Shown one piece after another: positions 10,006 through 19,998 of a stretch of 64,000 bases of DNA; the first letter of the stretch is position 1; every line of letters starts with the position of its first letter. The stretch spans positions 62,001-126,000 of the forward strand of contig NZ_CBRF02000008.1 in NCBI RefSeq assembly GCF_000470315.2. The letters are read 5' to 3'. This stretch comes from Psychromonas sp. SP041. GTDB lineage: Bacteria; Pseudomonadota; Gammaproteobacteria; Enterobacterales; Psychromonadaceae. Under the pieces are notes generated by a model that saw nothing but the letters and a program-made list of their open reading frames with translations, was not told the DNA's origin and did not search any database. The translations under genes and the position numbers were made by a program.

Positions 10006-11019
10006 ATGAGTACTATTCTGGACGTATGTAAATTAGCAAATGTGTCTAAAGCAACGGTGTCGAGAGTAATCAACGGCACAGGACAAGTTAAAGAATCAAC
10101 TCGAGAAAAAGTATTTTCTGCCATGCAATCTTTAGGTTATAGACCGAATCGATTAGCACAAGCCTTAGCAACCAATAAAACTCACACCATTGGACTGGTT
10201 GTATCTGACTTTGATGGTATTCACTTCGGTTTACTACTCAAACAAGCCGCAGCCAGCGCTGAATTTTCTAAAAAACAGCTGATTGTTACTGATGGTCATA
10301 ATGATCCTGATTATGAATATGAAGTTATCATGCAACTAGAGGCACAATGCGATGCAGTGGTACTTTATAGCCGTACCCTAACAGATGATCATATTCAGCG
10401 TTTACATCAACAATTAACCATTCCTATTGTTGTTATTAATCGAGATTTACCTGAGCAACTTTTCCATTCTGTATCTTTTCAACAAGAAGACGCTATTAAA
10501 TTAATGATGAGTCATTTATTAGACAATGGACATCGCCAAATCGCTTGTATTACAGGTCATATGATGAACCCAACGGGGATAGCACGACTTAATGGTTACA
10601 AGCATTCTTTAGCGCAACTTGGTGTCAATTTTGATGAGAAGCTGGTCAAACATGGCGTCTACGATATGAAAAGTGGTTACCAAGCCTGTAAAGAATTTAT
10701 CCAAGAAGGTATTCAGTTTACAGCGGTTATCGCTTTTAATGATTGTATGGCATTAGGAGCATTAAGGGCCTTGACTGAAGCAGGTATACAAGTCCCAGAG
10801 CAAGTATCCATTATTGGCATAGACAACGATCCTGTATCAGAATTCTTCACGCCAAGACTAACCACGGTAAAATTACCTATTGCAGATATGACCAAGCAAG
10901 CCGTAGAGTTAGCGATTACTTTGTGTGATGAAACCAAAGCAACGCATTCTTACCAATATAAAGGGCAACTCATTGAAAGAGAATCAGTCATGCCGGTTAG
11001 GTCGGTTTTAAGCAGTTAA
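10006..11019 (+). CDS. LacI-family repressor, AscG-like, of the beta-glucoside PTS operon
   Basis: This 337-residue protein has an N-terminal LacI HTH (residues about 4-25, DVCKLANVSKATVSRVING), the hinge helix YRPNRLAQALA, and a periplasmic-binding-protein-like effector domain with two Rossmann halves (about 60-330). Internal segments such as TGHMMNPTGIARLNGYKHSL and PEQVSIIGIDND resemble E. coli AscG, the regulator of an aryl-beta-glucoside operon. The gene converges on the PTS/GH1 operon and shares its operator palindrome. It probably represses that operon until a (phospho)-beta-glucoside binds. The exact effector cannot be read from the sequence. Confidence 0.85.
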   Translation: MSTILDVCKLANVSKATVSRVINGTGQVKESTREKVFSAMQSLGYRPNRLAQALATNKTHTIGLVVSDFDGIHFGLLLKQAAASAEFSKKQLIVTDGHNDPDYEYEVIMQLEAQCDAVVLYSRTLTDDHIQRLHQQLTIPIVVINRDLPEQLFHSVSFQQEDAIKLMMSHLLDNGHRQIACITGHMMNPTGIARLNGYKHSLAQLGVNFDEKLVKHGVYDMKSGYQACKEFIQEGIQFTAVIAFNDCMALGALRALTEAGIQVPEQVSIIGIDNDPVSEFFTPRLTTVKLPIADMTKQAVELAITLCDETKATHSYQYKGQLIERESVMPVRSVLSS

Positions 11020-11022
11020 AAA

Positions 11023-11050
11023 GGCCTACTATCTTCCCTGATAATAGGCT
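11023..11050. terminator. Bidirectional terminator between lacI-type gene and GH1 operon
   Basis: GGCCTACTATC (11023-11033) and GATAATAGGCT (11040-11050) form a stem with a 6-nt loop and one mismatch. The minus-strand side has a T-run (TTTTT, complement of 11018-11022). The + side is T-rich after about 15 nt. It lies exactly between convergent stop codons. Confidence 0.6.
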
Positions 11051-11071
11051 GATAAACAAAATATGTTTTTT

Positions 11072-12481
11072 TTAAAGATCTTCGCCACGGTTAGCAATCA
11101 CACTTTTATACCAATGAAATGACGCTTTTTTCTCACGTCTTAAATCATTTTTATGGTCCACATAAATAAAGCCATATTGTTTTTTATAGCCATTTAACCA
11201 GCTTAATAAATCAATTGCTGACCAAGCGTAATAACCTTTAATGTGTATGCCACGGCTTATTGCCGTTTTCACTGCGCTTAAATGCTCTTCAATATAGCGA
11301 ATACGCGGAATGTCGCAGACTTCACCCTCAATAATCGGGTCTTCATCACCTAAACCATTTTCAGTAATATACAGTTTAATATCACCATAAAGTGCTTTCA
11401 GGTTATCTAAACCATCGATAAAACCTTGAGACGAAATTTCCCAATCCCACTTAGTATATTTTTTATCAGCCATTTTAACCGTACGGTACACACCATCATA
11501 ACTTGGGTTACCTGGCGAACCTGTTGAATTTTCGCGGGTGATAACATGTTCTTTAACGTCACCTTGAATTTTTTCAACACGCATTGGTTGATAATAATTA
11601 AGTCCCATAAAATCATTGAGTGGTGCAGCTTCTGCTATTATTGCTAATTCAGCTTCAGTCCAATCAGGCACATTACCTTCTGCCGTTAATTGGTTAACAA
11701 CGTATTCAGGATACTTACCTAGTAAAATCGGATCATAAAACCAGTTTAAATTAAATTGGTTAGCATGCTCTGTGGCAAAATGATTCTCTTCACTGTCATC
11801 CACACTAAAAGCTGGACTGAAGACATGACTTAACCCAATTTCACCAAATTGATTCAACTTTTTATAAGCGATGACAGTCTGTGCATGCGTATAGAAAACA
11901 TTATGAATGGCTTGGAAATATTTTTTAGGGTCATTCTGAATGCCTGGTGGATGTGCACCCGCTAAATAACCTAAATTACAAAATACGAAGGTTTCATTAA
12001 AAGTGATAAAGTTTTTGACACGGTCGCCAAATGCTTCAAAACAAATTAGGGAAAAATTAAGATAGGCTTCACCCGTTTCTCTGTTGAGCCATGCACCCTT
12101 TCTCTCTAGAGGTAACGGTAAGTCCCAGTGGTAAAGCGTCACAAAAGGCACAATGCCATACTTTAAGCATTCATTGATAATATTGTTATAAAAATCAATG
12201 CCTTTTTGATTAATCTCTCCGGTACCCGTCGGTAAAATTCGCGCCCAAGAGATAGAAAAACGGTACGACTCTAAGCCCATTTCAGCCATTAAAGCGATAT
12301 CTTCTTGGTAGCGGTTATAATGGTCAATGGCAACGTCACCATTTGTGCCTTCAAAGGTTTTCCCTGGTATTTTTGTAAACTCGTCCCAATTAGTTGGACC
12401 TTTACCATCTTGATCCCATGCCCCTTCAATTTGATAAGAAGCGGTGGCAGCACCAAATAAAAAATCATGTGCAAACTTCAT
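11072..12481 (-). CDS. GH1 6-phospho-beta-glucosidase (first paralogue)
   Basis: This glycoside hydrolase family 1 retaining enzyme has 469 residues and a single (beta/alpha)8 barrel. The N-terminal signature is FLFGAATASYQIEGAW, the acid/base Glu is in TFNETF (E163) and the nucleophile is in YITENGLG (about E374). Near the C-terminus SWLNGYKKQYGF places Ser, Lys (+7) and Tyr (+9) as in the phosphate-binding loop of 6-phospho-beta-glycosidases, so it should hydrolyse PTS-phosphorylated cellobiose or beta-glucosides in the cytoplasm. It is the last gene of the PTS operon, separated from the second GH1 gene by a MITE-like insert. A beta-glucosidase acting on unphosphorylated sugars is less likely. 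Confidence 0.85.
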   Translation of the reverse strand: MKFAHDFLFGAATASYQIEGAWDQDGKGPTNWDEFTKIPGKTFEGTNGDVAIDHYNRYQEDIALMAEMGLESYRFSISWARILPTGTGEINQKGIDFYNNIINECLKYGIVPFVTLYHWDLPLPLERKGAWLNRETGEAYLNFSLICFEAFGDRVKNFITFNETFVFCNLGYLAGAHPPGIQNDPKKYFQAIHNVFYTHAQTVIAYKKLNQFGEIGLSHVFSPAFSVDDSEENHFATEHANQFNLNWFYDPILLGKYPEYVVNQLTAEGNVPDWTEAELAIIAEAAPLNDFMGLNYYQPMRVEKIQGDVKEHVITRENSTGSPGNPSYDGVYRTVKMADKKYTKWDWEISSQGFIDGLDNLKALYGDIKLYITENGLGDEDPIIEGEVCDIPRIRYIEEHLSAVKTAISRGIHIKGYYAWSAIDLLSWLNGYKKQYGFIYVDHKNDLRREKKASFHWYKSVIANRGEDL

Positions 12482-12496
12482 AATAGATTCCTAGTG

Positions 12497-12579
12497 ATAC
12501 CAATCACAGTCAGCCATTATGCTACTTTGCTGTTTAAAGCTTACTTTGCATAAAATAGAGGACTGAATGCTATTGGTAT
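12497..12579. repeat. ATACCAAT inverted-repeat element, short copy
   Basis: An 83-bp element bounded by ATACCAATCACAGTCA and TGAATGCTATTGGTAT as imperfect terminal inverted repeats. It sits between the two GH1 genes of an operon. A 162-bp relative with the same ends is at 57185-57346. It has no ORF. Confidence 0.6.
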
Positions 12580-12652
12580 TAAAAATTCAATAAACGATGA
12601 GAAGCAATGGAGTTATAAACGCTCACCGTGTAGATTAATAAGAATGACTTAC

Positions 12653-14065
<1,413 letters not shown>

Positions 14066-14120
14066 TCATCATTTAATACTTAACTATTAATAACTGTGCT
14101 GTTACGATCCACATAAACAA

Positions 14121-14429
14121 TCACTTTAATTTGCGATGAATATCTATAATCTCTTCAATTAATTCACGCGCTAACATAGCTGTCATAATATGGTCCTGGG
14201 CATGTACCATAATCAAATTCACTGGTACCTTACCTTCGCCTTCATCCAAACCAATTAGTTCTGTTTGTACTTTATGTGCTCGTTTTGACGCTTCTGTCGA
14301 CTCCGCGAGCAAACTATCAACCTCAGCCCATTCGCCTTTCTTTGCTGACATCAAGGCCTGCATTGCTAAACTTTTTGATTCACCGGCATTGATGATTAAC
14401 TCCATCACCGTCATTTCTAAATCCATCAT
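14121..14429 (-). CDS. PTS lactose/cellobiose-family EIIA
   Basis: This 102-residue soluble all-helical phosphocarrier passes phosphate from HPr to the IIB protein. The family signature VHAQDHIMTAMLARELI near residues 74-90 contains the phosphorylated His and the Asp of the trimer metal site. The first Met is followed by a second (MMDLEMTV) and either may start; GCGGGG lies just upstream. The gene is third in the operon, after a strong stem-loop that follows the IIC stop. Assignment to the family is firm. Choosing cellobiose over chitobiose or lactose rests on the GH1 neighbours. Confidence 0.9.
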   Translation of the reverse strand: MMDLEMTVMELIINAGESKSLAMQALMSAKKGEWAEVDSLLAESTEASKRAHKVQTELIGLDEGEGKVPVNLIMVHAQDHIMTAMLARELIEEIIDIHRKLK

Positions 14430-14442
14430 AAAACCCCGCGAC

Positions 14443-14478
14443 TTATTAAGGAGCTACAGGGCAGTAGCTCCTTAATAA
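14443..14478 (-). promoter_or_regulatory. Intra-operon stem-loop between IIC and IIA
   Basis: Perfect 14-bp arms (TTATTAAGGAGCTA at 14443-14456 and its complement at 14465-14478) with an 8-nt loop lie between the IIC stop and the IIA start. No U-run follows on the minus strand, so it is more likely an RNA processing or stability element, or a partial attenuator, than a terminator. The arm contains an AAGGAG sequence that would be sequestered. Confidence 0.6.
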
Positions 14479-14506
14479 TATAAAATTGAGAATGTACGAT
14501 TAACAC

Positions 14507-15799
14507 TTATGCGTTTGCTTCACTTTCTTTTGTTTCTTCAGCAATAAGCTGTTTCTCGTAAATTTTGAAGAATGGGTAATAAAGCACCATATTGATCCCG
14601 ATAAGAATGAATACCAAAATGGCATTATTAATCTGCCAACCTGCACCCCACGCAGCACCGATTGGCGCAGGAGCAGTCCAAGGTACTAATGAAATCGTTT
14701 TACCAATTAAATCCCAGCTTGCTGCACAATAAGCGATAGTCGCATTGACCATTGGAATACAAACAAACGGAATAAACATAGTTGGGTTCATCACAAATGG
14801 CGTACCAAAGATAATCGGCTCATTAATGTTAAATATGGAAGGTACTAAGCTTAATTTACCAATGGCTTTTAGGTGAGCTGATTTACTGCGTAAATACATC
14901 AATACCAAACCAAATGTTGCCCCAGAGCCGCCCAAGGTCACAAAGAAAGACCAGAATGATTCTATAAAAATATGTGGCAACTCCATACCAGCCGCTAATG
15001 CTTCTTGGTTTGCACCTAAGTTAGAAAGGAAGAACGGTGCCATAATACCGCCAACAATCGCAGCTCCATGAATGCCTGTAAACCAAAGTACGTGTGCGAC
15101 TAATACCGCTAACAAAATAGCCGGAAGTGTGTCAGATGCAGAGATTAAAGGTTGGAACACTGCCATGATTGCACCTGGGATAATCAAGTTGAATTCATGC
15201 TGTACTAATAAATTAATTGGATAAATGGTTAAGATGATAATCAATGCAGGAATTAATAAATTAAATGACTCACGAATCTTATCTGGTACTTGCTCTGGCA
15301 TTTTAAAGCCAATGTTTTTTCGATGAAGGAAATAAGCTAATTCTGTTACTAAAATTGAGATGATAATGGCAGTAAATATCCCTGTACCTCCTAGATATGA
15401 GGCAGGAAGTACTCCCTCTTCCATCGGTGCAGAAATTAATAGAAACGTCATTAACGCTAACATACCTATTGATAAACCATCGAGTTTGTAGGTTTTTGCT
15501 AAGTTGTAAGCGATACAAGTACAGATATAACAGGACATAATGCCCATCGTCATATGGAAAGGCGTCATTATCTCACCAAAGTACTGCTTAGATAACCCTA
15601 GCCACCATTGACCAAAACCAAAAGTGGTTTCTGGGGAAAATGGTGGGAAAGCAAATACGAGGAGAAAGGAACCTACAATCATAAAAGGCATTGCACCTAT
15701 AAATCCGTCACGAATAGCACAAATATGCCTTTGAGCAGCGAACTTACCTGCGATCGGCGTTAACGTATTTTCTAAAAATTCAAAAAATTTGTTAGACAT
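14507..15799 (-). CDS. PTS cellobiose-type EIIC permease
   Basis: This 430-residue inner-membrane permease imports and orients the sugar for phosphorylation. It has about ten hydrophobic segments, the N-terminal FAAQRHICAIRDGFIGAMPFMIVGSF typical of the lactose/cellobiose (Lac) family, a central HGAAIVGGIMAPF loop and the conserved NINEPIIFGTPFVMNP motif that contacts the sugar. It follows the IIB gene by 13 bp and is followed by the stem-loop before IIA. Separate IIB, IIC and IIA genes are the standard cellobiose/chitobiose layout. The actual sugar is inferred from the two 6-phospho-beta-glucosidases downstream. Confidence 0.92.
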   Translation of the reverse strand: MSNKFFEFLENTLTPIAGKFAAQRHICAIRDGFIGAMPFMIVGSFLLVFAFPPFSPETTFGFGQWWLGLSKQYFGEIMTPFHMTMGIMSCYICTCIAYNLAKTYKLDGLSIGMLALMTFLLISAPMEEGVLPASYLGGTGIFTAIIISILVTELAYFLHRKNIGFKMPEQVPDKIRESFNLLIPALIIILTIYPINLLVQHEFNLIIPGAIMAVFQPLISASDTLPAILLAVLVAHVLWFTGIHGAAIVGGIMAPFFLSNLGANQEALAAGMELPHIFIESFWSFFVTLGGSGATFGLVLMYLRSKSAHLKAIGKLSLVPSIFNINEPIIFGTPFVMNPTMFIPFVCIPMVNATIAYCAASWDLIGKTISLVPWTAPAPIGAAWGAGWQINNAILVFILIGINMVLYYPFFKIYEKQLIAEETKESEANA

Positions 15800-15812
15800 T
15801 GTATAGCCCTCT

Positions 15813-16118
15813 TTAATTAATCATCGCTAATGCATCAGCTAAGATTTTTTCGCCTTTCATCATGCCGTAATCCATTTGGTTAATTACGGCGATCGGCTTA
15901 CCTGCTTGATCAGCCTTAATCTTAAAATCATTTAATTTATATTTGATTTGAGGCCCCAATAAAAAACAATCATATTCCGCAAGATGTGAATCAAACTCTT
16001 CCAAACCGATAGCATCAATTTGAACTTCAATGCCTTTATTAGTAGCAGATTCACGCATCTTTTTAACAACCATACTGGTTGACATACCAGCAGCACAGCA
16101 AAGTAGAATTTTAGTCAT
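15813..16118 (-). CDS. PTS cellobiose-family EIIB
   Basis: This 101-residue cytoplasmic IIB domain has the P-loop-like phosphocysteine motif at the N-terminus (LLCCAAGMSTSMV), where Cys8 is the expected phosphorylation site by comparison with E. coli ChbB. The rest has the alternating beta/alpha pattern of the family, including DCFLLGPQIKYKL. It is the first gene of the five-gene operon, 13 bp before IIC, with the operator pair about 80 bp upstream. RBS: GGTAAA before the ATG. Confidence 0.92.
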   Translation of the reverse strand: MTKILLCCAAGMSTSMVVKKMRESATNKGIEVQIDAIGLEEFDSHLAEYDCFLLGPQIKYKLNDFKIKADQAGKPIAVINQMDYGMMKGEKILADALAMIN

Positions 16119-16194
16119 AAGATTTACCTTTTATGGATTGAATAATTAAAAAACTATCAGATATTTATATCTACATCTTAATCTAATACTAAAA

Positions 16195-16222
16195 TGTAAC
16201 CGGTTACAGAAAGCGGTTACAT
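16195..16222. promoter_or_regulatory. Operator pair for the AscG-like repressor
   Basis: TGTAACCGGTTACA (16195-16208) is a perfect palindrome, followed after AAA by GCGGTTACAT (16213-16222), a strong second half-site. It lies about 80 bp upstream of the IIB start codon, and the palindrome is identical to the one before the LacI-family gene (9915-9926). Confidence 0.75.
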
Positions 16223-16223
16223 T

Positions 16224-16893
16224 TTTGTGATTAAGTTCTTTTAATTACTATTAATAATTAGTTTCGCTCAATTTATAAGCATTTTAAAAGGTAGATCACA
16301 GATAAGACTAAGTAAGGTGTGCTTGTTTTAATAAAGCAAAGAAAAGTAATAAAATACGTTATCACAAGCCATCAGTACCAAGCCCCTAGACTACAACTGA
16401 CAAGCAACAATAACCTGTTGTGATCGCAGATTTTCGATATTGATACCGCTAGCAATAAATGAGGAATCTATGCATATAAAAACCAACAAGTGTAAAAATT
16501 TCGATCATCACCCAAATGAAGATATTAATGACAAACATAAAACAAGATATTCCCGATAAGCTTTTTAAACAAACAAAGAAAGTAGGGAGTACTAATTATT
16601 ATATTAATGAACCGCTATGTAAGTTACTTTACTGGTAACCTATCGCTAAACATAAGAATTAAATGCTTTCTAGAAGTTAAAAGAGACTTGATAAAGAAGG
16701 AGAACATTAACCTCTCTAGGTTTAGTTTTCCTCTCAACAGATGATTTATTATCTTTTTTACATGATGGTATCGTACTTAATTATCAACTTGTGTTTGATG
16801 TGATAGACTTTTTTCAGACTGAAAAAATAGAAGTAAACCATAAAATAAGAAACTTTTAATGTTTAATCAACTTTTAAAAAAGAGTGCTTTGAT
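16224..16893. other. Gene-free gap between PTS operon and SEC-C gene
   Basis: About 670 bp of AT-rich DNA. The only ORF with a ribosome site is 16470-16559 (29 codons, GAGG upstream, product with KCKNFDHHPNEDI), which is too short to judge. I see no other feature beyond presumed promoters. Confidence 0.4.
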
Positions 16894-17892
16894 ATGAAGC
16901 TAGGACGAAATGAAATCTGCCCATGTGGCAGTGGTAAGAAGTATAAACGTTGTTGTATGGACAATAAATCCAAACAACAAGCAGAAGCTCTAGATGATTT
17001 ATCAAATATTGCGGCTACGAATCCTAATTTAACACTCGATGAATTACATGTCGTTGCTGAACATAAAGCACATGAGCATAATAATCGACCTAATATCGAT
17101 TTTTGTAGCCTTTCTCCCTCGCAATTAGCTAATTGGATATACGCACCATTTAATGAATTAACCGATATTACCATCAACACACCAAATGATTTATCAAGCA
17201 GTCCTGTGATGAGTTATTTAAAGATAATCTTAGATGAAGCCATGCAAAATAACGGCTCGTTTAAAGCAACAGCAACTGGCAACTTGCCTGTAAAATTAGT
17301 AAAAAAAGCGAGTACTTTATTACCACAATTTGCAGTTGCTAAATTTAACATCCACGAAAGTATCAGTGACTACGCAGGGGTAAATGAAAATAAATTTAAT
17401 GCGCTTCATTACACTCGAATTTTAGCTGAAATAGCAGAGTTAATTTATCGACGAAATGGTCACTACCATATTAAAAAATCAGTACAAAAAACATACCAAG
17501 AGCAAGGCATTCAAGCCTTCTTTAAACCGATGCTCGAAACAGCAATCTACCAATACAATTGGGGATATTTAGATAATTGGGAACAAGAGATTCATTTAGG
17601 AGCCTTCTGGGTGTTTATGCTTTGGCGCTTACAGAACCACTCTTGCGTTAATCAACTACTCAAAGAACTCAAGGTCGCATTTCCAGATTTATTGGCAGAG
17701 ATATCTCAAGATCCTTACTTTACAGAAGAACAGTTACTCAGCCTTTTGATTACATCACGCTTTATTGACCGTTTTTTACAATTTTGGGGGTTTATTATCA
17801 CGGATCAAAAACAAGGATTTAATAGGGATGAAACACCTCAAAAAGTAGAAATACAACCATTATTAACACAAACCTTTCAGTTTAGTGTATAG
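16894..17892 (+). CDS. SEC-C zinc-motif protein of unknown function
   Basis: The 332-residue cytoplasmic protein begins with a SEC-C metal-binding motif (ICPCGSGKKYKRCC, residues about 8-21; CxCx8CC), the same Zn motif found at the SecA C-terminus and in many orphan proteins. The remainder is mostly helical with no catalytic motif that I recognise. It stands alone with an AAAGAG-like ribosome site. In related genomes such proteins are often simply called SEC-C domain proteins. It is the last host gene before the yicC island boundary. Confidence 0.75.
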   Translation: MKLGRNEICPCGSGKKYKRCCMDNKSKQQAEALDDLSNIAATNPNLTLDELHVVAEHKAHEHNNRPNIDFCSLSPSQLANWIYAPFNELTDITINTPNDLSSSPVMSYLKIILDEAMQNNGSFKATATGNLPVKLVKKASTLLPQFAVAKFNIHESISDYAGVNENKFNALHYTRILAEIAELIYRRNGHYHIKKSVQKTYQEQGIQAFFKPMLETAIYQYNWGYLDNWEQEIHLGAFWVFMLWRLQNHSCVNQLLKELKVAFPDLLAEISQDPYFTEEQLLSLLITSRFIDRFLQFWGFIITDQKQGFNRDETPQKVEIQPLLTQTFQFSV

Positions 17893-18379
17893 CTTTTGGA
17901 ATATTAAAGAAGATTAACCAACTGCCAATTTGGTCGTCTCATGCTATAAATATATAGATATGAAATCATGAGTTGGCTGCCCTCATACTTTACAGAGTTG
18001 ACGCGGCCAATGCTCACAAAACATTATTTCTTAAAGCATTAATAAAAAGAGGCTTCCTAGACTCACTGTACTTTCTGCATAAATTATATATTTATAAAAA
18101 ACTATATTAGATTCATAATACAACGGCAACACTAACGCATTAGCGTTATCTAAAGCTCCCTGAGAACCAATTAACTTTATCGTTTTTTAGGTTGGTAACG
18201 TCGGGCATAAACATCAAGAGATTTAGCGCAGGTTCTTTTACCGCTTTTAATGCCAATCACATAATAATGCATAGAACTGTAAATAAAGGTTTGGAATCGA
18301 TGAACCTGTATAGCTTGCGGTATTTAACGGTGTACAGTGCTATTAAGCGTGAAGTTTTAAGTTTTTATTTAATGAATTT
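17893..18379. other. Gene-free flank left of the island
   Basis: Nearly 490 bp without a convincing gene. The + strand frame at 18192-18383 has no ribosome site and no recognisable product. A small dyad AACGC-ATTA-GCGTT lies near 18135. This should be the DNA that originally followed yicC. Confidence 0.4.
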
Positions 18380-18412
18380 TTAAGCCGTTATAACGTTTTA
18401 ATAACGGCTTAA
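18380..18412 (-). terminator. Hairpin past the displaced yicC stop codon
   Basis: Perfect 12-bp arms TTAAGCCGTTAT and ATAACGGCTTAA with a 9-nt loop lie 10 bp beyond the displaced yicC 3' end (18423-18442, minus strand). The position suggests the ancestral end of the yicC transcript. No U-run follows on the minus strand, so intrinsic termination is uncertain. Confidence 0.5.
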
Positions 18413-18422
18413 TGCAAAATGC

Positions 18423-18442
18423 TATTCTATGTTCTGTACCTG
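18423..18442 (-). repeat. attL: displaced copy of the yicC 3' end
   Basis: TATTCTATGTTCTGTACCTG matches 34293-34312 at 18 of 20 positions. Read on the minus strand it encodes QVQNIE followed by a TAG stop, the same C-terminus as the intact yicC at the other end; both differences are synonymous, or change TAA to TAG. This is the signature of an integrase that inserts in the 3' end of yicC and restores the gene. Confidence 0.85.
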
Positions 18443-18513
18443 AATAATGATTAGTAAATAAAAACAATAAATATCAATACATTACATAAAAATAAATGAA
18501 AACAACCCATATT

Positions 18514-18533
18514 AACCACCATTTAAACCACCA
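18514..18533 (+). repeat. AACCACCA direct repeats near attL
   Basis: AACCACCA occurs at 18514-18521 and 18526-18533, with ACCCAT just before. This resembles the CCCACC repeats clustered beside attR (34134-34204) and could be arm-type integrase sites. Confidence 0.4.
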
Positions 18534-18783
18534 CTATGTATTTTTTTATATTTTCATAACGAATATCAATAAGATCTTTTATTTCTTGTAGGTTCATCTA
18601 ATAAGCCTAAATCTAGGCCGTTACCAACTGAATGATGACTTATAAAAGTAATAATAAAATTAGTGGCTCTATAGCCTTTTTTGAAATGCAATAACTCTTC
18701 ATCCGGTAATTGATAGATTGTATGAGTTATTTAACAAAGATGAAGTGTGATTTAAACTTGTTGTACGTTTAGGTTACTCCTTG

Positions 18784-18839
18784 TTTCTGGCGTTAGGCGT
18801 ATTTAGACGTCATAATTTATAAAGCCTAACATCCAGAAA
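18784..18839. repeat. Inverted repeat after the 3' end of the 283-aa gene
   Basis: TTTCTGG-C-GTTAGGC (18784-18798) pairs with GCCTAAC-AT-CCAGAAA (18824-18839) around a 25-nt loop. It lies 12 bp beyond the stop of the minus-strand gene at 18852, so a transcript-end or recombination role is possible. It is not an attC site, because the core motifs are in the wrong order. Confidence 0.45.
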
Positions 18840-18851
18840 ATATAAGATAAG

Positions 18852-19703
18852 CTAGAGATATCTATTCGATGGTTGATTATTATTGAGCACCTTATCTTTT
18901 AACTTTTCTGTTTCTTTTGGTTCATCAGTTGATTTCATATCAATTGTTTCCGCTTCTTTTAACTCCTCGGTATGATTAGTATGAGTAGACAATAAATCAT
19001 CGTATTTTTTTGTTAATTCTTCAATCTGTTTTATTTGAGTCTCTAATTTAGATTGTAAATCAGTGATGGTATTTTGTAGGTCTTCATTATTTTCTTTTAC
19101 ATCTTGAAGCTCTCTTTTAAATTTAATATCAACAATAATTCTATCTTTTGGGAGGTCTTTTTGTTTTATTGAGCTAGTTAAAAGTAATTCAACTGCTTTA
19201 TTTCTATCTATACCCTCACTATTGGAATACCTATCAACAAGCTTCACTATTGATTTATCTATAAAGTAATAACTATTTTTTTTAGAATTGTCTTCCTGGC
19301 GTTTAACTCTTAGTTTGTGCTGCCTCCACTTCGCATTCATTGTTTCTATGTAACGAACAAATATATTTAAATCGTAATCTGGGGTTCCACACATCTTTTT
19401 AAGTGAATACCTAAAAGAATAAAAGATATTATCGTAATCAGTTTTTTTATTTTCATCTCTAGAGGTAGGTCGTCTTGGAAAACGGATTTGTTTGGCGTTG
19501 GGAAAGTCATTATTAGTTAAACCTTTTTCAGATTTAATATACTCATATGTCCATGAGCAGCGTTGTTTGTCATTTTTCTTCAATGCTTTTAACTTTTTTT
19601 GTATTAACTTCATTGCTTCTTCAATTTTATGGTTATCTTCATTTGAGGATAAGTCATCTAGTATTTCATTGAATATTGTTGATTCACTACCTGCACTATT
19701 CAT
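18852..19703 (-). CDS. Unknown coiled-coil protein of the island
   Basis: I do not recognise this 283-residue protein. The N-terminal half is basic and aromatic (RRPTSRDENKKTDYDNIFYSFRYSLKK). A central segment IVKLVDRYSNSEGIDRNKAVELLL could be a small ribbon-helix-helix or helical DNA-binding unit. Residues about 200-240 form a heptad coiled coil (ENNEDLQNTITDLQSKLETQI), and the C-terminus is hydrophilic. There is no signal peptide or membrane helix. It is divergent from the wHTH gene at 19999 across a very AT-rich gap, and is the leftmost gene of the island. A DNA-binding or partition-like role is conceivable but unsupported. Confidence 0.6.
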   Translation of the reverse strand: MNSAGSESTIFNEILDDLSSNEDNHKIEEAMKLIQKKLKALKKNDKQRCSWTYEYIKSEKGLTNNDFPNAKQIRFPRRPTSRDENKKTDYDNIFYSFRYSLKKMCGTPDYDLNIFVRYIETMNAKWRQHKLRVKRQEDNSKKNSYYFIDKSIVKLVDRYSNSEGIDRNKAVELLLTSSIKQKDLPKDRIIVDIKFKRELQDVKENNEDLQNTITDLQSKLETQIKQIEELTKKYDDLLSTHTNHTEELKEAETIDMKSTDEPKETEKLKDKVLNNNQPSNRYL

Positions 19704-19998
19704 TGCAATTCCTTGTTATAAAAGTATATCTAAATAGGTAATAATGTACATTTAAAAAATTATTTTAGATATTATTAATTTTAATATTTTAATTAATGTT
19801 TTAGTTGTTATTTTATAATTTATTAAAGTAGTTATTTATGTGATGTTTTAAATGGCATTTTAATTAATGTTTTTGATAATGTTTTTTAGTGTGTTATTGA
19901 TATTAATAATAAAATTATTGTAAATTTAATTACACATTAACGACGGATTACGTTTATTATAAAAGGAATCCGATGGTTTAATTTGGTTGTTTTAATAA
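19704..19998. other. Very AT-rich divergent region with repeated TTTTAATTAATGTTTT
   Basis: About 295 bp composed almost wholly of A and T. The 18-bp words TTTTAATTAATGTTTTAG (19787-19804) and TTTTAATTAATGTTTTTG (19858-19875) are direct repeats, with related TTTTAAT words nearby. It could be the divergent promoter of the two flanking genes, or an origin-like melting region beside a replication-initiator-like wHTH gene. No DnaA-box cluster is evident. Confidence 0.45.

Noticed and set aside
11072-12481. GH1 enzyme as ordinary beta-glucosidase
   Set aside because: The C-terminal S-x6-K-x-Y pattern and PTS operon context favour phosphorylated substrates.
16470-16559. 29-codon ORF with GAGG ribosome site upstream of the SEC-C gene
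   Set aside because: Too short to evaluate. KCKNFDHHPNEDI hints at a decayed transposase zinc motif, but the Cys pairs are missing.
18192-18383. 63-codon + strand frame between the SEC-C gene and the island boundary
   Set aside because: No ribosome site, no recognisable product, and it runs into the hairpin at 18380. I treat it as chance.
18784-18839. Possible integron attC site
   Set aside because: The core words are in the order GTTRRRY then RYYYAAC, the reverse of attC, and no inner stem pattern follows.
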